A DNA stretch of 41,495 nt from Syntrophorhabdus sp. (GCA_012719415.1 JAAYAK010000328.1:1-41495); one strand, 5' to 3'; shown: positions 1 through 8,080, numbered from the stretch's first letter. Notes: generated by a model not told the origin, from the letters alone. Made by a program: numbers and translations.

Positions 1-2
1 AA

Positions 3-78
3 TGGTGGAGCTGAAGGGGATCGAACCCTCGACCTCTTGACTGCCAGTCAAGCACTCTCCCAGCTGAGCTACAGCCCC
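3..78 (-). tRNA. tRNA-Ala (anticodon GGC)
   Basis: Read on the minus strand, the 76 bases fold as a complete tRNA starting GGGGCTG and ending in an encoded CCA. The anticodon arm is CTTGA-CTGGCAG-TCAAG, so the loop carries GGC and the tRNA reads alanine GCC/GCU codons. The T-arm contains the usual GGTTCGATCC and the D-arm GCTCAGCTGGGAGAG. It resembles bacterial tRNA-Ala(GGC) closely. No other RNA gene is visible beside it. Confidence 0.95.
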
Positions 79-214
79 GCAGGTAAGTGTTATAACAGCA
101 TGAGGATGAATTGTCAATGGCTATTGCGCCGCCCAAGGAGGTGCCTTAAGAGTTGCAAAGGCGCGGAAAACTTATTACCATGTGAGGGTAACGATACCGT
201 TCAGGAGGTGCCCT

Positions 215-877
215 ATGAGGTCCATCGTTTGTTTGATGGCGGTCCTTTGTCTTGTTCTCGTGTCGACAACGTCGGTGTACGGGCAGGGCGCCGCACCCGG
301 TGCCGGGATCAGGCTGCCCGAGCCGAAATACGACGGGAACGTTTCTGTCGAGAAGGCGCTGAAGGAGAGGCGATCGGTGAGGGTCTACAAGGATTCCCCC
401 CTGTCGGTGGCCGAGGTATCCCAGGTCCTCTTCGCGGCACAGGGCATAACGGAGCCAGGCAGGGGCCTGAGGACGGCGCCTTCCGCGCGGGCGCAGTATT
501 ACCTCACCGTTTATCTCTTTGCCGGCAACGTCACGGGGCTTAAGCCGGGCATGTACCGCTACGTGCCAGGGGGCCACTCGCTCACCTTCATTGCCGACGG
601 GGACGCCAAGGGCAGGCTCTACAAGGCGGCGGGTCAGGCGCCGATAGACAAGGCGCCGGCGGCGCTCGTCATTGCCGGATCGCGGGCAAGGGCGACGAAC
701 GAGAGCTGGATGTATCTCGAGGCGGGCCATGCGGCGCAGAACGTCTATCTGCAGTCAGTGCCGCTCGGCCTCGGTACGGTCGTCATGGCGGGATTCAACG
801 CAGACGCGGTGGACAAGGCCATCGGTCTTCCCGCCGGCGAACGGACCCTTTATATAATGCCTCTCGGCAGGAAATAG
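215..877 (+). CDS. SagB/ThcOx-like nitroreductase family protein, exported
   Basis: A 220-residue FMN-dependent nitroreductase-fold protein. The ATG at 215 is chosen because AGGAGGTG lies at 203-210 just ahead of it; the frame is open further upstream. The first 24 residues form a signal peptide (MRSIVCLMAV followed by a hydrophobic run, ending near VYG-QG), so it is probably exported or membrane-anchored. The family hallmark is the RRSVRVY segment near residue 45 (FMN phosphate binding) followed by LFAAQGI, then SARAQYYLTVYLF and GMYRYVPGGHSL, which are typical of the SagB-type branch. The family includes oxidoreductases acting on nitro compounds and azoline-containing peptides; the substrate cannot be read here. 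No azoline biosynthesis genes are adjacent, so a generic redox role is more likely than natural-product maturation. Confidence 0.8.
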   Translation: MRSIVCLMAVLCLVLVSTTSVYGQGAAPGAGIRLPEPKYDGNVSVEKALKERRSVRVYKDSPLSVAEVSQVLFAAQGITEPGRGLRTAPSARAQYYLTVYLFAGNVTGLKPGMYRYVPGGHSLTFIADGDAKGRLYKAAGQAPIDKAPAALVIAGSRARATNESWMYLEAGHAAQNVYLQSVPLGLGTVVMAGFNADAVDKAIGLPAGERTLYIMPLGRK

Positions 878-939
878 ATTATAATGTACTCCCGGCGGCG
901 CGGCCCGCCGGAGACACCACAAAACAGGAAAGGACGACG

Positions 940-1404
940 ATGCTGCTCTACCTTGTGCGCCACGGCGAAGCGAAGCGCGAGGACGAGGACCCCGAGCGAG
1001 GCCTCACGGACAACGGGATGAGGCATGCCCGGAGGATGGGCGAGTTCCTCGCCTTCATGGACGTCAGCCTCGACGTTGTCGTCCACAGCACGAAGAAGAG
1101 GGCCGCTGAGACGGCTCAGGCTCTCACGGAATCGATACGGCCCACCGCCGGTATCCGGGAGGAGAAGGGTCTCTCTCCCAACGACGACCCGGCGCCATGG
1201 GTCGAAAGGATAAACGCCATGACCGCCGACACTGCCATCGTCGGTCATCTCCCTTTCCTCGACAGGCTCCTCGGCCTTCTCGTCCTCGGCGACGCGGGGA
1301 GGACCATCATAGACTTCAGGCCGGCGGGAACGGTGTGCCTTAAGCCCTCGGGTGAGGGAAGGTGGCTCATCGCCTGGGTGCTTGGCCCCGAGGTGATCTG
1401 GTGA
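940..1404 (+). CDS. sixA: Phosphohistidine phosphatase SixA
   Basis: A 154-residue histidine-phosphatase superfamily protein of SixA size. The catalytic RHG motif is at residues 7-9 (LVRHGEA) and the second catalytic histidine lies in VGHLPFLDRLL near residue 103. SixA enzymes remove phosphate from phosphohistidine in phosphotransfer or PTS-type proteins in the cytoplasm. The ATG is preceded by AGGAAAGGACGACG. The 62-base gap upstream contains a GC-rich hairpin (892-898 with 905-911, six-base loop) and no T-run. The stop codon overlaps the GTG start of rmuC (GTGA), so the two are translationally coupled. A general phosphomutase-like phosphatase is the alternative; the short length and RHGE context favour SixA. 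Confidence 0.85.
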   Translation: MLLYLVRHGEAKREDEDPERGLTDNGMRHARRMGEFLAFMDVSLDVVVHSTKKRAAETAQALTESIRPTAGIREEKGLSPNDDPAPWVERINAMTADTAIVGHLPFLDRLLGLLVLGDAGRTIIDFRPAGTVCLKPSGEGRWLIAWVLGPEVIW

Positions 1405-2765
1405 GCTATCTCGCCCTTATCATCGCCTTTATCGCGGGAGCGGCCCTGGGAGGTGTCGTCTTCTCCCTTGTTGTCACCTCCCGCGCGCGCGCCCGGCAGG
1501 CAGAGCTCGAGGCGAGGGCCGGGTCCGCCGAGGCGGTCGTTACCGAGTTGAGGCAGCAGTACCGTGAGGGCAGGGACGAAGCGCTGCGGCTCCAGGCTGA
1601 GCTTGACGCTGAAAGAGAGGCCAGGGTGCAGGCCATGACGAGGTGCGAAACGCTGGACCTTCGCCTCAAGGAGGAGATGGAGCGTTTCGAGGCCGTAAGG
1701 AAGGAGCTCTCCGAGACCTTCAAAGCCCTTTCCCTCGACGCCCTCGCGTCCAATACGAACGAGTTCAGGAAATACGCCGAAGAGTTCATGAAGCTTGCCG
1801 AGGAGAAGCTCAAATCCCAGACGGCGGAAGGGAAAAAGGAACTCGAAGGCAAGAAGGAACTCATAGACAGGAACATCGACTCCATCGGGAAGACCCTGAC
1901 GGAGGTCCAGAGGCGCGTCGAAGAGGTGGGCAAGGTGAGCGGCGAGCGCATCACCGAGGTGACCACCTTGATCAAAAAGCACGAAGAGGTCACGGCGAAG
2001 CTCAGGGACACGACGGAGCACCTCGGCCGCGCGCTCGCAAGCTCGAAGAAGAGGGGCGAGTGGGGCGAGCGGATGGCCGAGGACATCATCCGTCTCGTGG
2101 GGATGGCGGAAGGCATCAACTACGTCAAGCAAACGACCCTGGAGAACGGGCCCGGTAGGCCCGATTTCACCTTCTTTCTCCCCAATGACCTCAAGGTCAA
2201 CATGGATGTGAAGTTCCCCCTCGACAACTTCGCCCACTATCTCGACGCCGAGAGCGACCACGACCGGAAGCGGTACCGCGATGAGCTCCTCAAGAACGCG
2301 AAGGTGATGATAAAGCAGGTGACGACCCGGGAGTACATCAACCCCGCCGAGAACACCGTGGACTACGTCATCGTCTTCATCCCCAACGAGCAGGTCTACA
2401 GCTTCATCCAGGAATCGGACGCCTCGATCATGGACGAGGCATTGAGGCAGAAGGTCATCCTCTGCTCCCCCTTCACGCTCTACGCGGTCCTCGCCGTGAT
2501 CCGCCAGACCATCGAGAACGTGAAGCTCGAACGGACCGCCTCGGAGATACTCAAGCTCCTTACCGAGTTCTCGAAGCAGTGGAAGCTTTACAAGGACAGG
2601 TTCAAGACCATGGGCGACCGCATCGACGCGGCCAGGAAGGAATACGAGATCCTCGTCACCACGCGGACGAACATGCTCGAGAGGCCGCTGAGGAAGATTG
2701 ATGAACTGAGCGCGGCCGATGCCCTGGAACTGGGAACGGGGGAGCTCTCGCAGGATGAAAGCTAG
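1401..2765 (+). CDS. rmuC: DNA recombination protein RmuC
   Basis: A 454-residue RmuC homologue (Escherichia coli RmuC is 475). The start is taken as GTG 1401, which overlaps the sixA stop and has GAGGTGA at 1390-1396 ahead; the frame extends upstream but without a ribosome site. Residues 3-22 form a membrane anchor (YLALIIAFIAGAALGGVVFS). A long charged coiled coil follows to about residue 200. The nuclease-fold RmuC core begins at KKRGEWGE and contains the family hallmarks GRPDFTFFLP and NMDVKFPLDNF, then the PNEQVYSFI region. RmuC limits inversions at short inverted repeats, which is notable given the many inverted repeats in this window. Its end overlaps the next gene by 11 bases. Confidence 0.93.
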   Translation: MSYLALIIAFIAGAALGGVVFSLVVTSRARARQAELEARAGSAEAVVTELRQQYREGRDEALRLQAELDAEREARVQAMTRCETLDLRLKEEMERFEAVRKELSETFKALSLDALASNTNEFRKYAEEFMKLAEEKLKSQTAEGKKELEGKKELIDRNIDSIGKTLTEVQRRVEEVGKVSGERITEVTTLIKKHEEVTAKLRDTTEHLGRALASSKKRGEWGERMAEDIIRLVGMAEGINYVKQTTLENGPGRPDFTFFLPNDLKVNMDVKFPLDNFAHYLDAESDHDRKRYRDELLKNAKVMIKQVTTREYINPAENTVDYVIVFIPNEQVYSFIQESDASIMDEALRQKVILCSPFTLYAVLAVIRQTIENVKLERTASEILKLLTEFSKQWKLYKDRFKTMGDRIDAARKEYEILVTTRTNMLERPLRKIDELSAADALELGTGELSQDES

Positions 2766-3207
2766 TCTGCCCTCATTGAGCCGCCTCGTCCTTGCGCTTC
2801 TCCTGTCGGTGCCGTGCCTCGTCGCCGGTGCCGATGGCGGCAAGGACCTTCCCGGTTTTCTCGAAGGGAACTACGGTCTTGTCGGCAGGCGTCCGGGCAC
2901 GGGCGAGACCTATTCGGGGACGGTGACGATAAAGGCGAGGGATGGCGGCCTCGAGGTCATACGGTGCGTCGGCGGATCGCGCCACGCCGGTCAGGGTTCC
3001 ATCGTTCTCGTGACGGCCGACAGGATACCAGCCCTCAGCGTGCGCTGGGGCGACGGGAAGAAGGAATACAGGGGCCGATACGACATACACGGCGATGCCG
3101 ACAACTACGCCAGGCTCTCGGGGCCTTATGTCGCCATGGAAGATGAACGGGAGTTCGGCTGGGAACTTCTCTACGTCGATCCCGGGAACGGCCCGGTCTG
3201 CAGGTAA
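2755..3207 (+). CDS. Secreted protein of unknown function
   Basis: A 150-residue protein I do not recognise. The start chosen is the ATG at 2755 inside the 3' end of rmuC because it opens a clear signal peptide: MKASLPSLSRLVLALLLSVP with likely cleavage near VAGA-DGG. The mature part of about 125 residues is rich in Gly, Tyr and Arg and predicted mostly beta (ETYSGTVTIKARDGGLEVIR, SIVLVTADRIPALSVRWGDG). It has one cysteine in CVGGS and another near the C-terminus in PVCR. It looks like a small periplasmic beta-sandwich or lipocalin-like domain, but that is only an impression. Translational coupling to rmuC suggests co-expression. Confidence 0.7.
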   Translation: MKASLPSLSRLVLALLLSVPCLVAGADGGKDLPGFLEGNYGLVGRRPGTGETYSGTVTIKARDGGLEVIRCVGGSRHAGQGSIVLVTADRIPALSVRWGDGKKEYRGRYDIHGDADNYARLSGPYVAMEDEREFGWELLYVDPGNGPVCR

Positions 3208-3248
3208 GCGAGGCCCTCCGCGGAGCGGCCGGATGAAGGAGGCTTGTG

Positions 3249-3452
3249 ATGGAAGATGAGGACCGTTTACGTACCGTGCTGAAGCAGCTCATCCAGAACA
3301 ACGAGTATCTCGCCGAGAATTACCGGAAATGGGGCAGGGTCGCCGCGACGGGCGGTCTCGATGCGGTGTCGAAGGAGATAGACGAGGCCGGTCAGTTCAT
3401 ACAGATAGCCACGCAGAAGCTCCGGGGTGCCCTCGGCCTCATGGGAGAGTGA
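3249..3452 (+). CDS. Small acidic helical protein, unknown
   Basis: A 67-residue protein starting at ATG 3249; AAGGAGG at 3236-3242 is correctly spaced for this ATG and too close for the GTG at 3246. The sequence is almost entirely helix-forming, with heptad-like hydrophobic spacing in LRTVLKQLIQNNEYLAENYR and AGQFIQIATQKLRGAL. There is no signal peptide or cysteine. I do not recognise a family. It follows the secreted protein by about 40 bases and its end overlaps the convergent SAM hydrolase gene by 14 bases. The good ribosome site and tight packing argue that it is a real gene. Confidence 0.65.
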   Translation: MEDEDRLRTVLKQLIQNNEYLAENYRKWGRVAATGGLDAVSKEIDEAGQFIQIATQKLRGALGLMGE

Positions 3453-4209
3453 CCGTCACCGGGTCGCCCTTTCCCGTCCCCGTTTCGCGCCTGAAGTCTC
3501 CCTTGAAAACCCCGAATTCCAGGTAGCCGGAGCTGCCCTCGAGGCAGGTGAGGCCACCCTCGCAGTAGGTCTTGCCGATCGCCGCGAAGACGTGTTCGCC
3601 CATCCGTATCTCGAAGGGGCCCTCCCCGGCGAAGTACCGCAGGGCGTGGCCCTTTATGTTCGTGATGGCGTTGCCGAAGCGGTCGAAGCGCACCACGCTC
3701 CCTTTAAGCGTCCTGCCCTCGATCACGGGATGGATGTCGCTCAAGAGAACGGGATCCGTTATTTTTCGCCCGAACGCCTGGGGGGAGTAGCCGCGGGACA
3801 GCCTGGCGGCGGCGGGGGAGAAGACGTCCCGGCCGTGGAAGGTGGAACTGACGGGGGAGAGCATGAAGTTGCGGTTCTCGATGACGTGGATATCGGGGGC
3901 GTTGTCCGCGAGGAGGGTGAAGACGCCGTTGTCGGGCCCGACGAAATGATGTCCCTTCGCCGACACGATAAGCGGCCGCCTCGCGCTCCCCACGGTGGGG
4001 TCGACGACGGCGACATGGACCGTCCCCGGCGGGAAATACCTCCAGTAGTCGTCGATGAGGAAGGCGGCCTCGCGCATGTCCTGGGGTTCCACCTCGTGGG
4101 TCATGTCGACGATCCGGCACCCCGGGTCGATGCCGAGGATGATCCCCTTCATGACGCCCACGTAGGGGTCTTTGACGCCGAAATCGGTGAGGAGGGTGAT
4201 GATGCCCAT
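3439..4209 (-). CDS. SAM hydroxide adenosyltransferase (DUF62 / chlorinase-fluorinase family)
   Basis: A 256-residue member of the S-adenosyl-L-methionine hydroxide adenosyltransferase family, which splits SAM with water into adenosine and methionine. The N-terminal LTDFGVKDPYVGVMKG is the family signature. The Asp-Arg-His triad that distinguishes hydrolases from halogenases is visible as D and R in VVDPTVGSARRPL and H in STFHGRDVFSPAAARL. The C-terminal beta domain carries DRFGNAITNIKG. The ATG at 4209 has only a weak AGGG ahead, but lies 12 bases after the mtnA stop and so reads as the second gene of an mtnA operon. MtnA works on the other main SAM by-product, methylthioribose phosphate, so the pair fits SAM turnover. 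Its 3' end overlaps the convergent small gene. Confidence 0.88.
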   Translation of the reverse strand: MGIITLLTDFGVKDPYVGVMKGIILGIDPGCRIVDMTHEVEPQDMREAAFLIDDYWRYFPPGTVHVAVVDPTVGSARRPLIVSAKGHHFVGPDNGVFTLLADNAPDIHVIENRNFMLSPVSSTFHGRDVFSPAAARLSRGYSPQAFGRKITDPVLLSDIHPVIEGRTLKGSVVRFDRFGNAITNIKGHALRYFAGEGPFEIRMGEHVFAAIGKTYCEGGLTCLEGSSGYLEFGVFKGDFRRETGTGKGDPVTVTLP

Positions 4210-4221
4210 CGGCCCTGCCGG

Positions 4222-5244
4222 TCAGAGCATCCTGATGTATTTCGCGAAAGGTTTCTTGATGATGCCTTTCTCGGTGATAAAGCCGCTGATGTACCGGGAC
4301 GGGGTGACGTCGAACCCGAAATAACGGGCCTTCGCGTCTTTTACGGTGAGGAGCCTGTCGTCGAGGTATTTCACCTCCCTAGCGCTTCGCTCTTCGATCT
4401 CTATGCGGCCGCCGTCCTCGACGGCCTTATCGAAGGTGGAGACCGGGGCGGCGATGTAGAAGGGGACCTTGTACGCGTCCGCGGCGAGGGCTATCATGAA
4501 GGTACCGATCTTGTTCGCCGTGTCCCCGTTCGCCGCTATCCTGTCGGCGCCGGTGATGATCTTGTTCACCGCCCCCCGGGAGCACAGGAGCCCGGCGTGG
4601 TTCTCAGGGACGAGCTCGACGGGGATGCCTTCCTGCATGAGCTCCCACACCGTCAGGCGCGACCCCTGCATGTAAGGGCGCGTTTCCGTGGCGATGACCT
4701 TAATCTTCTTGCCCGCCTCGTGGGCGGCGCGCATGACGCCGAGCGCCGTGCCGTAGCCCCCCGTGGCAAGCGCCCCCGCGTTGCAGTGTGTCATGATGGT
4801 GTCGCCTTTTTCTATGAGCTCCGCGCCGTAGAGGGAGAGCATCCTGTTGTTCTCGATGTCCTCGACATGGATGGCCAGTGCCTCGCCGAGCATGTCTTCG
4901 GCGATGTCCCTGTCGCCCGCGTGGCCCTCAAAGGCCTCGGTCATTCTCCTCAAGGCCCAGAAGAGGTTCACCGCCGTGGGGCGCGTGGCGCCGAGCTTTT
5001 TGGCGATGCGGTCGATATCGGCCCGGCGGACGGACCGCTTCGCCGCCACGACCTCCTTCACCCCCAGCACCATTCCATAGGCGGCGACGATGCCGAGCAG
5101 CGGCGCGCCCCGGACGGTCATGTTGTTGATGGCCGTTATGACGTCCCCGGCGGTCCTGCATTTCACATATGTTTTCCTGAAGGGCAGCTCTCTCTGATCG
5201 AGAAGGTAAAGAACGCCGTTTTTCCAGTAAATATGATCCGTCAT
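4222..5244 (-). CDS. mtnA: S-methyl-5-thioribose-1-phosphate isomerase MtnA
   Basis: A 340-residue protein of the eIF2B-related aldose-ketose isomerase family. MtnA converts methylthioribose-1-phosphate to methylthioribulose-1-phosphate in methionine salvage; the family can also process 5-deoxyribose phosphate derived from 5'-deoxyadenosine. Visible hallmarks are VRGAPLLGI near residue 45, the catalytic cysteine in THCNAGALATGGYGTALG, the catalytic aspartate in TGADRIAANGD, then NKIGT and FYIAAPVSTFD. The ATG is preceded by GAGGTGACGC. No other methionine-salvage gene is in the window. A REP-like palindrome separates it from gatB upstream. Radical SAM enzymes such as the one at 9020 can produce 5'-deoxyadenosine, so deoxyribose phosphate disposal is a plausible alternative role. 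Confidence 0.93.
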   Translation of the reverse strand: MTDHIYWKNGVLYLLDQRELPFRKTYVKCRTAGDVITAINNMTVRGAPLLGIVAAYGMVLGVKEVVAAKRSVRRADIDRIAKKLGATRPTAVNLFWALRRMTEAFEGHAGDRDIAEDMLGEALAIHVEDIENNRMLSLYGAELIEKGDTIMTHCNAGALATGGYGTALGVMRAAHEAGKKIKVIATETRPYMQGSRLTVWELMQEGIPVELVPENHAGLLCSRGAVNKIITGADRIAANGDTANKIGTFMIALAADAYKVPFYIAAPVSTFDKAVEDGGRIEIEERSAREVKYLDDRLLTVKDAKARYFGFDVTPSRYISGFITEKGIIKKPFAKYIRML

Positions 5245-5265
5245 GCGTCACCTCTTTCTGTTGGT

Positions 5266-5346
5266 GGTCATCCCGGACCTGATCCGGGATCCAGAGGTTC
5301 TTCCGTTGCGCGTTTCTTCCTGGATTCCGGCCTAAAGCCGGAATGA
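5266..5346. repeat. REP/BIME-like palindromic repeat pair
   Basis: Two hairpins face each other: ATCCCGGA (5270-5277) pairs with TCCGGGAT (5283-5290), and ATTCCGGC (5324-5331) pairs with GCCGGAAT (5337-5344). The outer ends GTCATCCCGG and CCGGAATGAC, and the inner GATCCAG and CTGGATT, make the whole unit an imperfect inverted repeat. It lies in the 112-base gap between gatB and mtnA. A related single hairpin lies at 10794-10819. It could limit transcription or stabilise the gatB mRNA end. Confidence 0.85.
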
Positions 5347-5356
5347 CGGCAAAAAT

Positions 5357-6805
5357 CTAGGCCTTCAGCTTCTTGAGCAGGAGTTCGTTGAGGAGCGCCG
5401 GGTTGGCCTTGCCTTTCGTTTCCCTCATGACCTGGCCCACGAAGAAGCCGATGAGCTTCTCCTTGCCGGCCCTGAAGTCGGCCACTTCCTTCGGTGACCG
5501 GGCGATGACCGCGTCGATGATGCCCTCGATGGCCCCCTCGTCGGAGATCTGGAGCAGGCCCTTCTCCTTCACGTACTCACGCGGGGAGGCGCCGGTCCGG
5601 TAGATCTCCGGGAATATCTCCTTACCGATCTTGTTGCTGATGGTGCCGTCCTTGATGAGCGTGAGAAGCTCGGCCAGCCGTGCCGGTGTAACGGGGGAGT
5701 CCTTGGGGGAGATGTTGCCGTCCTTCAGTTCCCTCAACAGCTCCGTCATGATGAAGTTGCTCACCGTCTTCGCCTCGGGAAAGAGCTTGAGAACCTCTTC
5801 GAAATACGCGGCCAGTTCCCTGTCGGAGGAGAGTATCTCCACGTCGTACCGGGGCAGGCCGTAATCTTTCATGAAGCGTTCCATCTTCTCCGTGGGGAGT
5901 TCGGGCAGTGTCTTCCGCACCTCTTCGATCCATGCCTCGTCCACGGTCACGGGAAGGAGGTCGGGTTCCGGGAAATAACGATAGTCGTGGGCCTCCTCCT
6001 TGCCGCGCATGGAATAGGTGGCGCCCTGCTCGGCGTTGAAGAGGCGCGTCTCCTGAACGACGCTCCCGCCCTTCCTGATAAGGGCGATCTGGCGGTCGAT
6101 CTCGTAGTCGAGGGACCTCTCGATGTAGCGGAAAGAGTTGAGGTTCTTGAGCTCCGCCCGGGTGCCGAAGGCCTCGTCGCCCTTTTTGCGCACCGAGACG
6201 TTGGCGTCGCAGCGGAAGCTTCCTTCCTCCATGTTGCCGTCGCATATCTCGAGGTACATGAGGATGTCCCTGAGCGCCTTCAGGTACGCCGTCGCCTCTT
6301 CCGGCGTCCTCAGGTCGGGTTCGCTGACGATCTCGAGGAGCGGAGTGCTCGAGCGGTTGTAGTCCACCATGCTGTAGCTGCTCGTGTCGATGGTGCGTTC
6401 GTGGACGAGCTTGCCCGCGTCCTCCTCCATGTGAATGCGCAGGATGCGGATGCGCTTCGTCTTCCCGTCCATGACGATGTCGAGCCACCCGTTGCCGCAG
6501 ATGGGTTCTTCGTATTGCGAGATCTGGTAGCCCTTCGGCAGGTCGGGATAGTAGTAGTTCTTCCGGGCGAAGACGCTCCTGGGATTGATGGAGCAGTTAA
6601 GGGCGAGCCCCAGCTTGATGGCGAACTCGACGACCTTCTTGTTCAGGACCGGCAAAGCCCCCGGCAGGCCCATGCAGGTGGGGCAGGTATGGCTGTTCGG
6701 CTCGGCCCCGAACTTCGTCGAACAGCCGCAGAATATCTTGCTCTCCGTAAGAAGATGGGCATGGACCTCGAGACCCATTACCCCTTCGTAGTCACCATAA
6801 TCCAC
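5357..6805 (-). CDS. gatB: Aspartyl/glutamyl-tRNA(Asn/Gln) amidotransferase subunit B
   Basis: A 482-residue GatB, full length for the family. With GatA and GatC it converts Glu-tRNA(Gln) and Asp-tRNA(Asn) to the amide forms; GatB is the kinase and tRNA-binding subunit. The N-terminus has [19 protein letters not shown] and the zinc-site cysteines CGCS and [24 protein letters not shown] and [11 protein letters not shown] are strongly conserved GatB segments. The C-terminal YqeY-like tail starts near residue 330. Translation starts at GTG 6805 after GAGGTGCGCC. gatA and gatC are not in the window, so the subunit genes are dispersed. Confidence 0.97.
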   Translation of the reverse strand: MDYGDYEGVMGLEVHAHLLTESKIFCGCSTKFGAEPNSHTCPTCMGLPGALPVLNKKVVEFAIKLGLALNCSINPRSVFARKNYYYPDLPKGYQISQYEEPICGNGWLDIVMDGKTKRIRILRIHMEEDAGKLVHERTIDTSSYSMVDYNRSSTPLLEIVSEPDLRTPEEATAYLKALRDILMYLEICDGNMEEGSFRCDANVSVRKKGDEAFGTRAELKNLNSFRYIERSLDYEIDRQIALIRKGGSVVQETRLFNAEQGATYSMRGKEEAHDYRYFPEPDLLPVTVDEAWIEEVRKTLPELPTEKMERFMKDYGLPRYDVEILSSDRELAAYFEEVLKLFPEAKTVSNFIMTELLRELKDGNISPKDSPVTPARLAELLTLIKDGTISNKIGKEIFPEIYRTGASPREYVKEKGLLQISDEGAIEGIIDAVIARSPKEVADFRAGKEKLIGFFVGQVMRETKGKANPALLNELLLKKLKA

Positions 6806-6849
6806 GGCGCACCTCTCTGACTGCTTTCTATCGCTTACAAATGATTGAA

Positions 6850-6879
6850 ACTATACAACAGGTAACGGTGTCATTTCAA
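6850..6879 (-). promoter_or_regulatory. Candidate sigma70 promoter for gatB
   Basis: On the minus strand TTGAAA (6874-6879) and TATAGT (6850-6855) are separated by 18 bases. The predicted transcript start near 6843 would leave a leader of about 37 bases before the GTG of gatB. Confidence 0.5.
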
Positions 6880-6956
6880 AACAAATTGCCCCCTTAGGGG
6901 GAAAAGGGACCTTCCAATGGCGCCCGCGATATGATAAGAAGAGATGGGTACAGGAA

Positions 6957-7817
6957 TTGGCAACAAGAAAGGTCAAAAGGAAGAAGCCGGGGAAACTCCT
7001 CCGCTTCATCAAGGTCATCGTCGTTCTTGTCGTCCTTCTCGTGGTGGGGTTCGCGGGGTTGTACATGGTCTACCCCGACGTGTCGAAGCTGAAGAAGCAG
7101 AACCCGGGGAAGACGTCCTTCATGGAATACCGGGAAGCGGAGTACCGGGCGAAGGGAAAGAAGATGCGGATACAGTCGAAGTGGGTCCCCTTGCGGTCCA
7201 TATCGCCCTACCTCATGAAGGCGGTCCTCATAGCGGAGGACGATAAGTTCTGGTCCCACCACGGCTTCGACACGGAGGCGATCCAGAAGGCCCTCGAGAA
7301 GAACCTGGAGGCGGGAAGGTTCAAACTCGGCGGCAGCACGATCAGCCAGCAGCTCACGAAGAACCTCTACCTCACGCCCTCCAAGAACCCCGTCCGCAAG
7401 CTCAAGGAGGCGATCATCACCTGGAGGCTCGAGAGGGCCCTCTCAAAACGGAGGATCCTCGAGCTCTACCTCAACGTCGTCGAATGGGGCGAGGGCGTCT
7501 TCGGCGCCGAGGCCGCCGCGAGGCGCCACTTCGGCAAGCCTGCCTCGGCGCTCACCGCGGAAGAGGCGGCCAAGCTCGCAGCGGCCCTGCCCAACCCCAG
7601 ACGTTACCGCGTGGACGGGACTTCCCGCTACGTCGAACGCCGCGCGAAGATCATCTACACCATCATGGTAAGAAGAGGCATAGTCGTCCCCGACTACGAA
7701 GAGGTAACGACCACCCCGCCAGAAACCGTCGACGAGACCGCTCCCACCCCGCCGGCCGACAGCCAGGGCGCCAACTCTACCACCCCCGGCCCCACACCTC
7801 CGCCCAACGGGCAATAG
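6957..7817 (+). CDS. mtgA: Monofunctional biosynthetic peptidoglycan transglycosylase MtgA
   Basis: A 286-residue GT51 glycosyltransferase without a transpeptidase domain. It polymerises lipid II into glycan strands at the outer face of the inner membrane. A basic N-terminus precedes a TM segment at about residues 19-41 (VIVVLVVLLVVGFAGLYMVY). GT51 motifs follow: AEDDKFWSHHG with the catalytic Glu, GGSTISQQLTKNLYL, RKLKEAIITWRLE, and ELYLNVVEWGEGVFGAEAA with the second Glu. The last 40 residues are a Pro/Thr-rich tail. The start is an inferred TTG at 6957; AGGA sits too close to it and AAGAAGAGA at 6935-6943 is distant, so initiation is uncertain. In E. coli MtgA localises to the septum and interacts with FtsW and FtsI, which matters because both look degenerate here. 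Confidence 0.93.
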   Translation: MATRKVKRKKPGKLLRFIKVIVVLVVLLVVGFAGLYMVYPDVSKLKKQNPGKTSFMEYREAEYRAKGKKMRIQSKWVPLRSISPYLMKAVLIAEDDKFWSHHGFDTEAIQKALEKNLEAGRFKLGGSTISQQLTKNLYLTPSKNPVRKLKEAIITWRLERALSKRRILELYLNVVEWGEGVFGAEAAARRHFGKPASALTAEEAAKLAAALPNPRRYRVDGTSRYVERRAKIIYTIMVRRGIVVPDYEEVTTTPPETVDETAPTPPADSQGANSTTPGPTPPPNGQ

Positions 7818-7839
7818 GGGAAAACCTTAAAGACCTTGC

Positions 7840-7975
7840 CTCTCGCCCGTTCGTCGCATTCGCTCCTCTCTCAAGCCCGCAGAGATCGCAGAGAAAAGAT
7901 TCGGCCGGATTTCGGAGCCTCCCAAAATCCGGCCGGCTTTGCATCCCGTCTGCGACGGGAGGCAAAGAAAAGTTT
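7840..7975 (+). repeat. Structured spacer repeat, copy 1
   Basis: A conserved element beginning TCTCGCCCGTTCG and GATCGCAGAG, followed by two hairpins. Hairpin 1 pairs 7902-7912 with 7925-7935 around a 12-base loop CGGAGCCTCCCA. Hairpin 2 pairs TCCCGTC (7944-7950) with GACGGGA (7954-7960) around TGC. A diverged copy with the same layout lies on the opposite strand at 8130-8335. The element starts 22 bases after the mtgA stop. No reading frame in it has a credible ribosome site. Confidence 0.8.
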
Positions 7976-8039
7976 GGGTTTCAGGTGGGGGTGATGGGAG
8001 TCTGGGGGGCAAGGTAGTATGGGGGTTTGAGGATGGAGT

Positions 8040-8080
8040 ATAGGACCTATAGGACATATAGGACCCATAGGACCTATGAC
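8040..8080 (+). repeat. Nonamer tandem array (ATAGGACCT, 4 units)
   Basis: Four consecutive 9-base units are visible: ATAGGACCT (8040-8048), ATAGGACAT, ATAGGACCC and ATAGGACCT (to 8075), then a partial ATGAC. The array lies between the two inverted copies of the structured spacer repeat in the mtgA-ssb gap. The units are adjacent with no spacer, so this is not a CRISPR. Confidence 0.85.

Noticed and set aside
892-911. GC-rich hairpin ahead of sixA as a terminator
   Set aside because: The seven-base stem is followed by no T-run and lies close to the sixA ribosome site; evidence is too thin for a separate call.
1245-2843. A 532-codon open frame on the minus strand
   Set aside because: It is antisense to rmuC, with a low-complexity composition typical of shadow frames.
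3427-5346. A 639-codon open frame on the plus strand
   Set aside because: It is antisense to the SAM hydrolase and mtnA genes, which have clear family motifs. Its length comes from the GC-rich third-position bias, and it has no ribosome site or recognisable domain.
6889-6901. CCCCCTTAGGGGG palindrome upstream of mtgA
   Set aside because: A five-base stem with a three-base loop is too short to assign a function.
8040-8080. Possible CRISPR array
   Set aside because: Units are nine bases and adjacent, with no unique spacers and no cas genes in the window.
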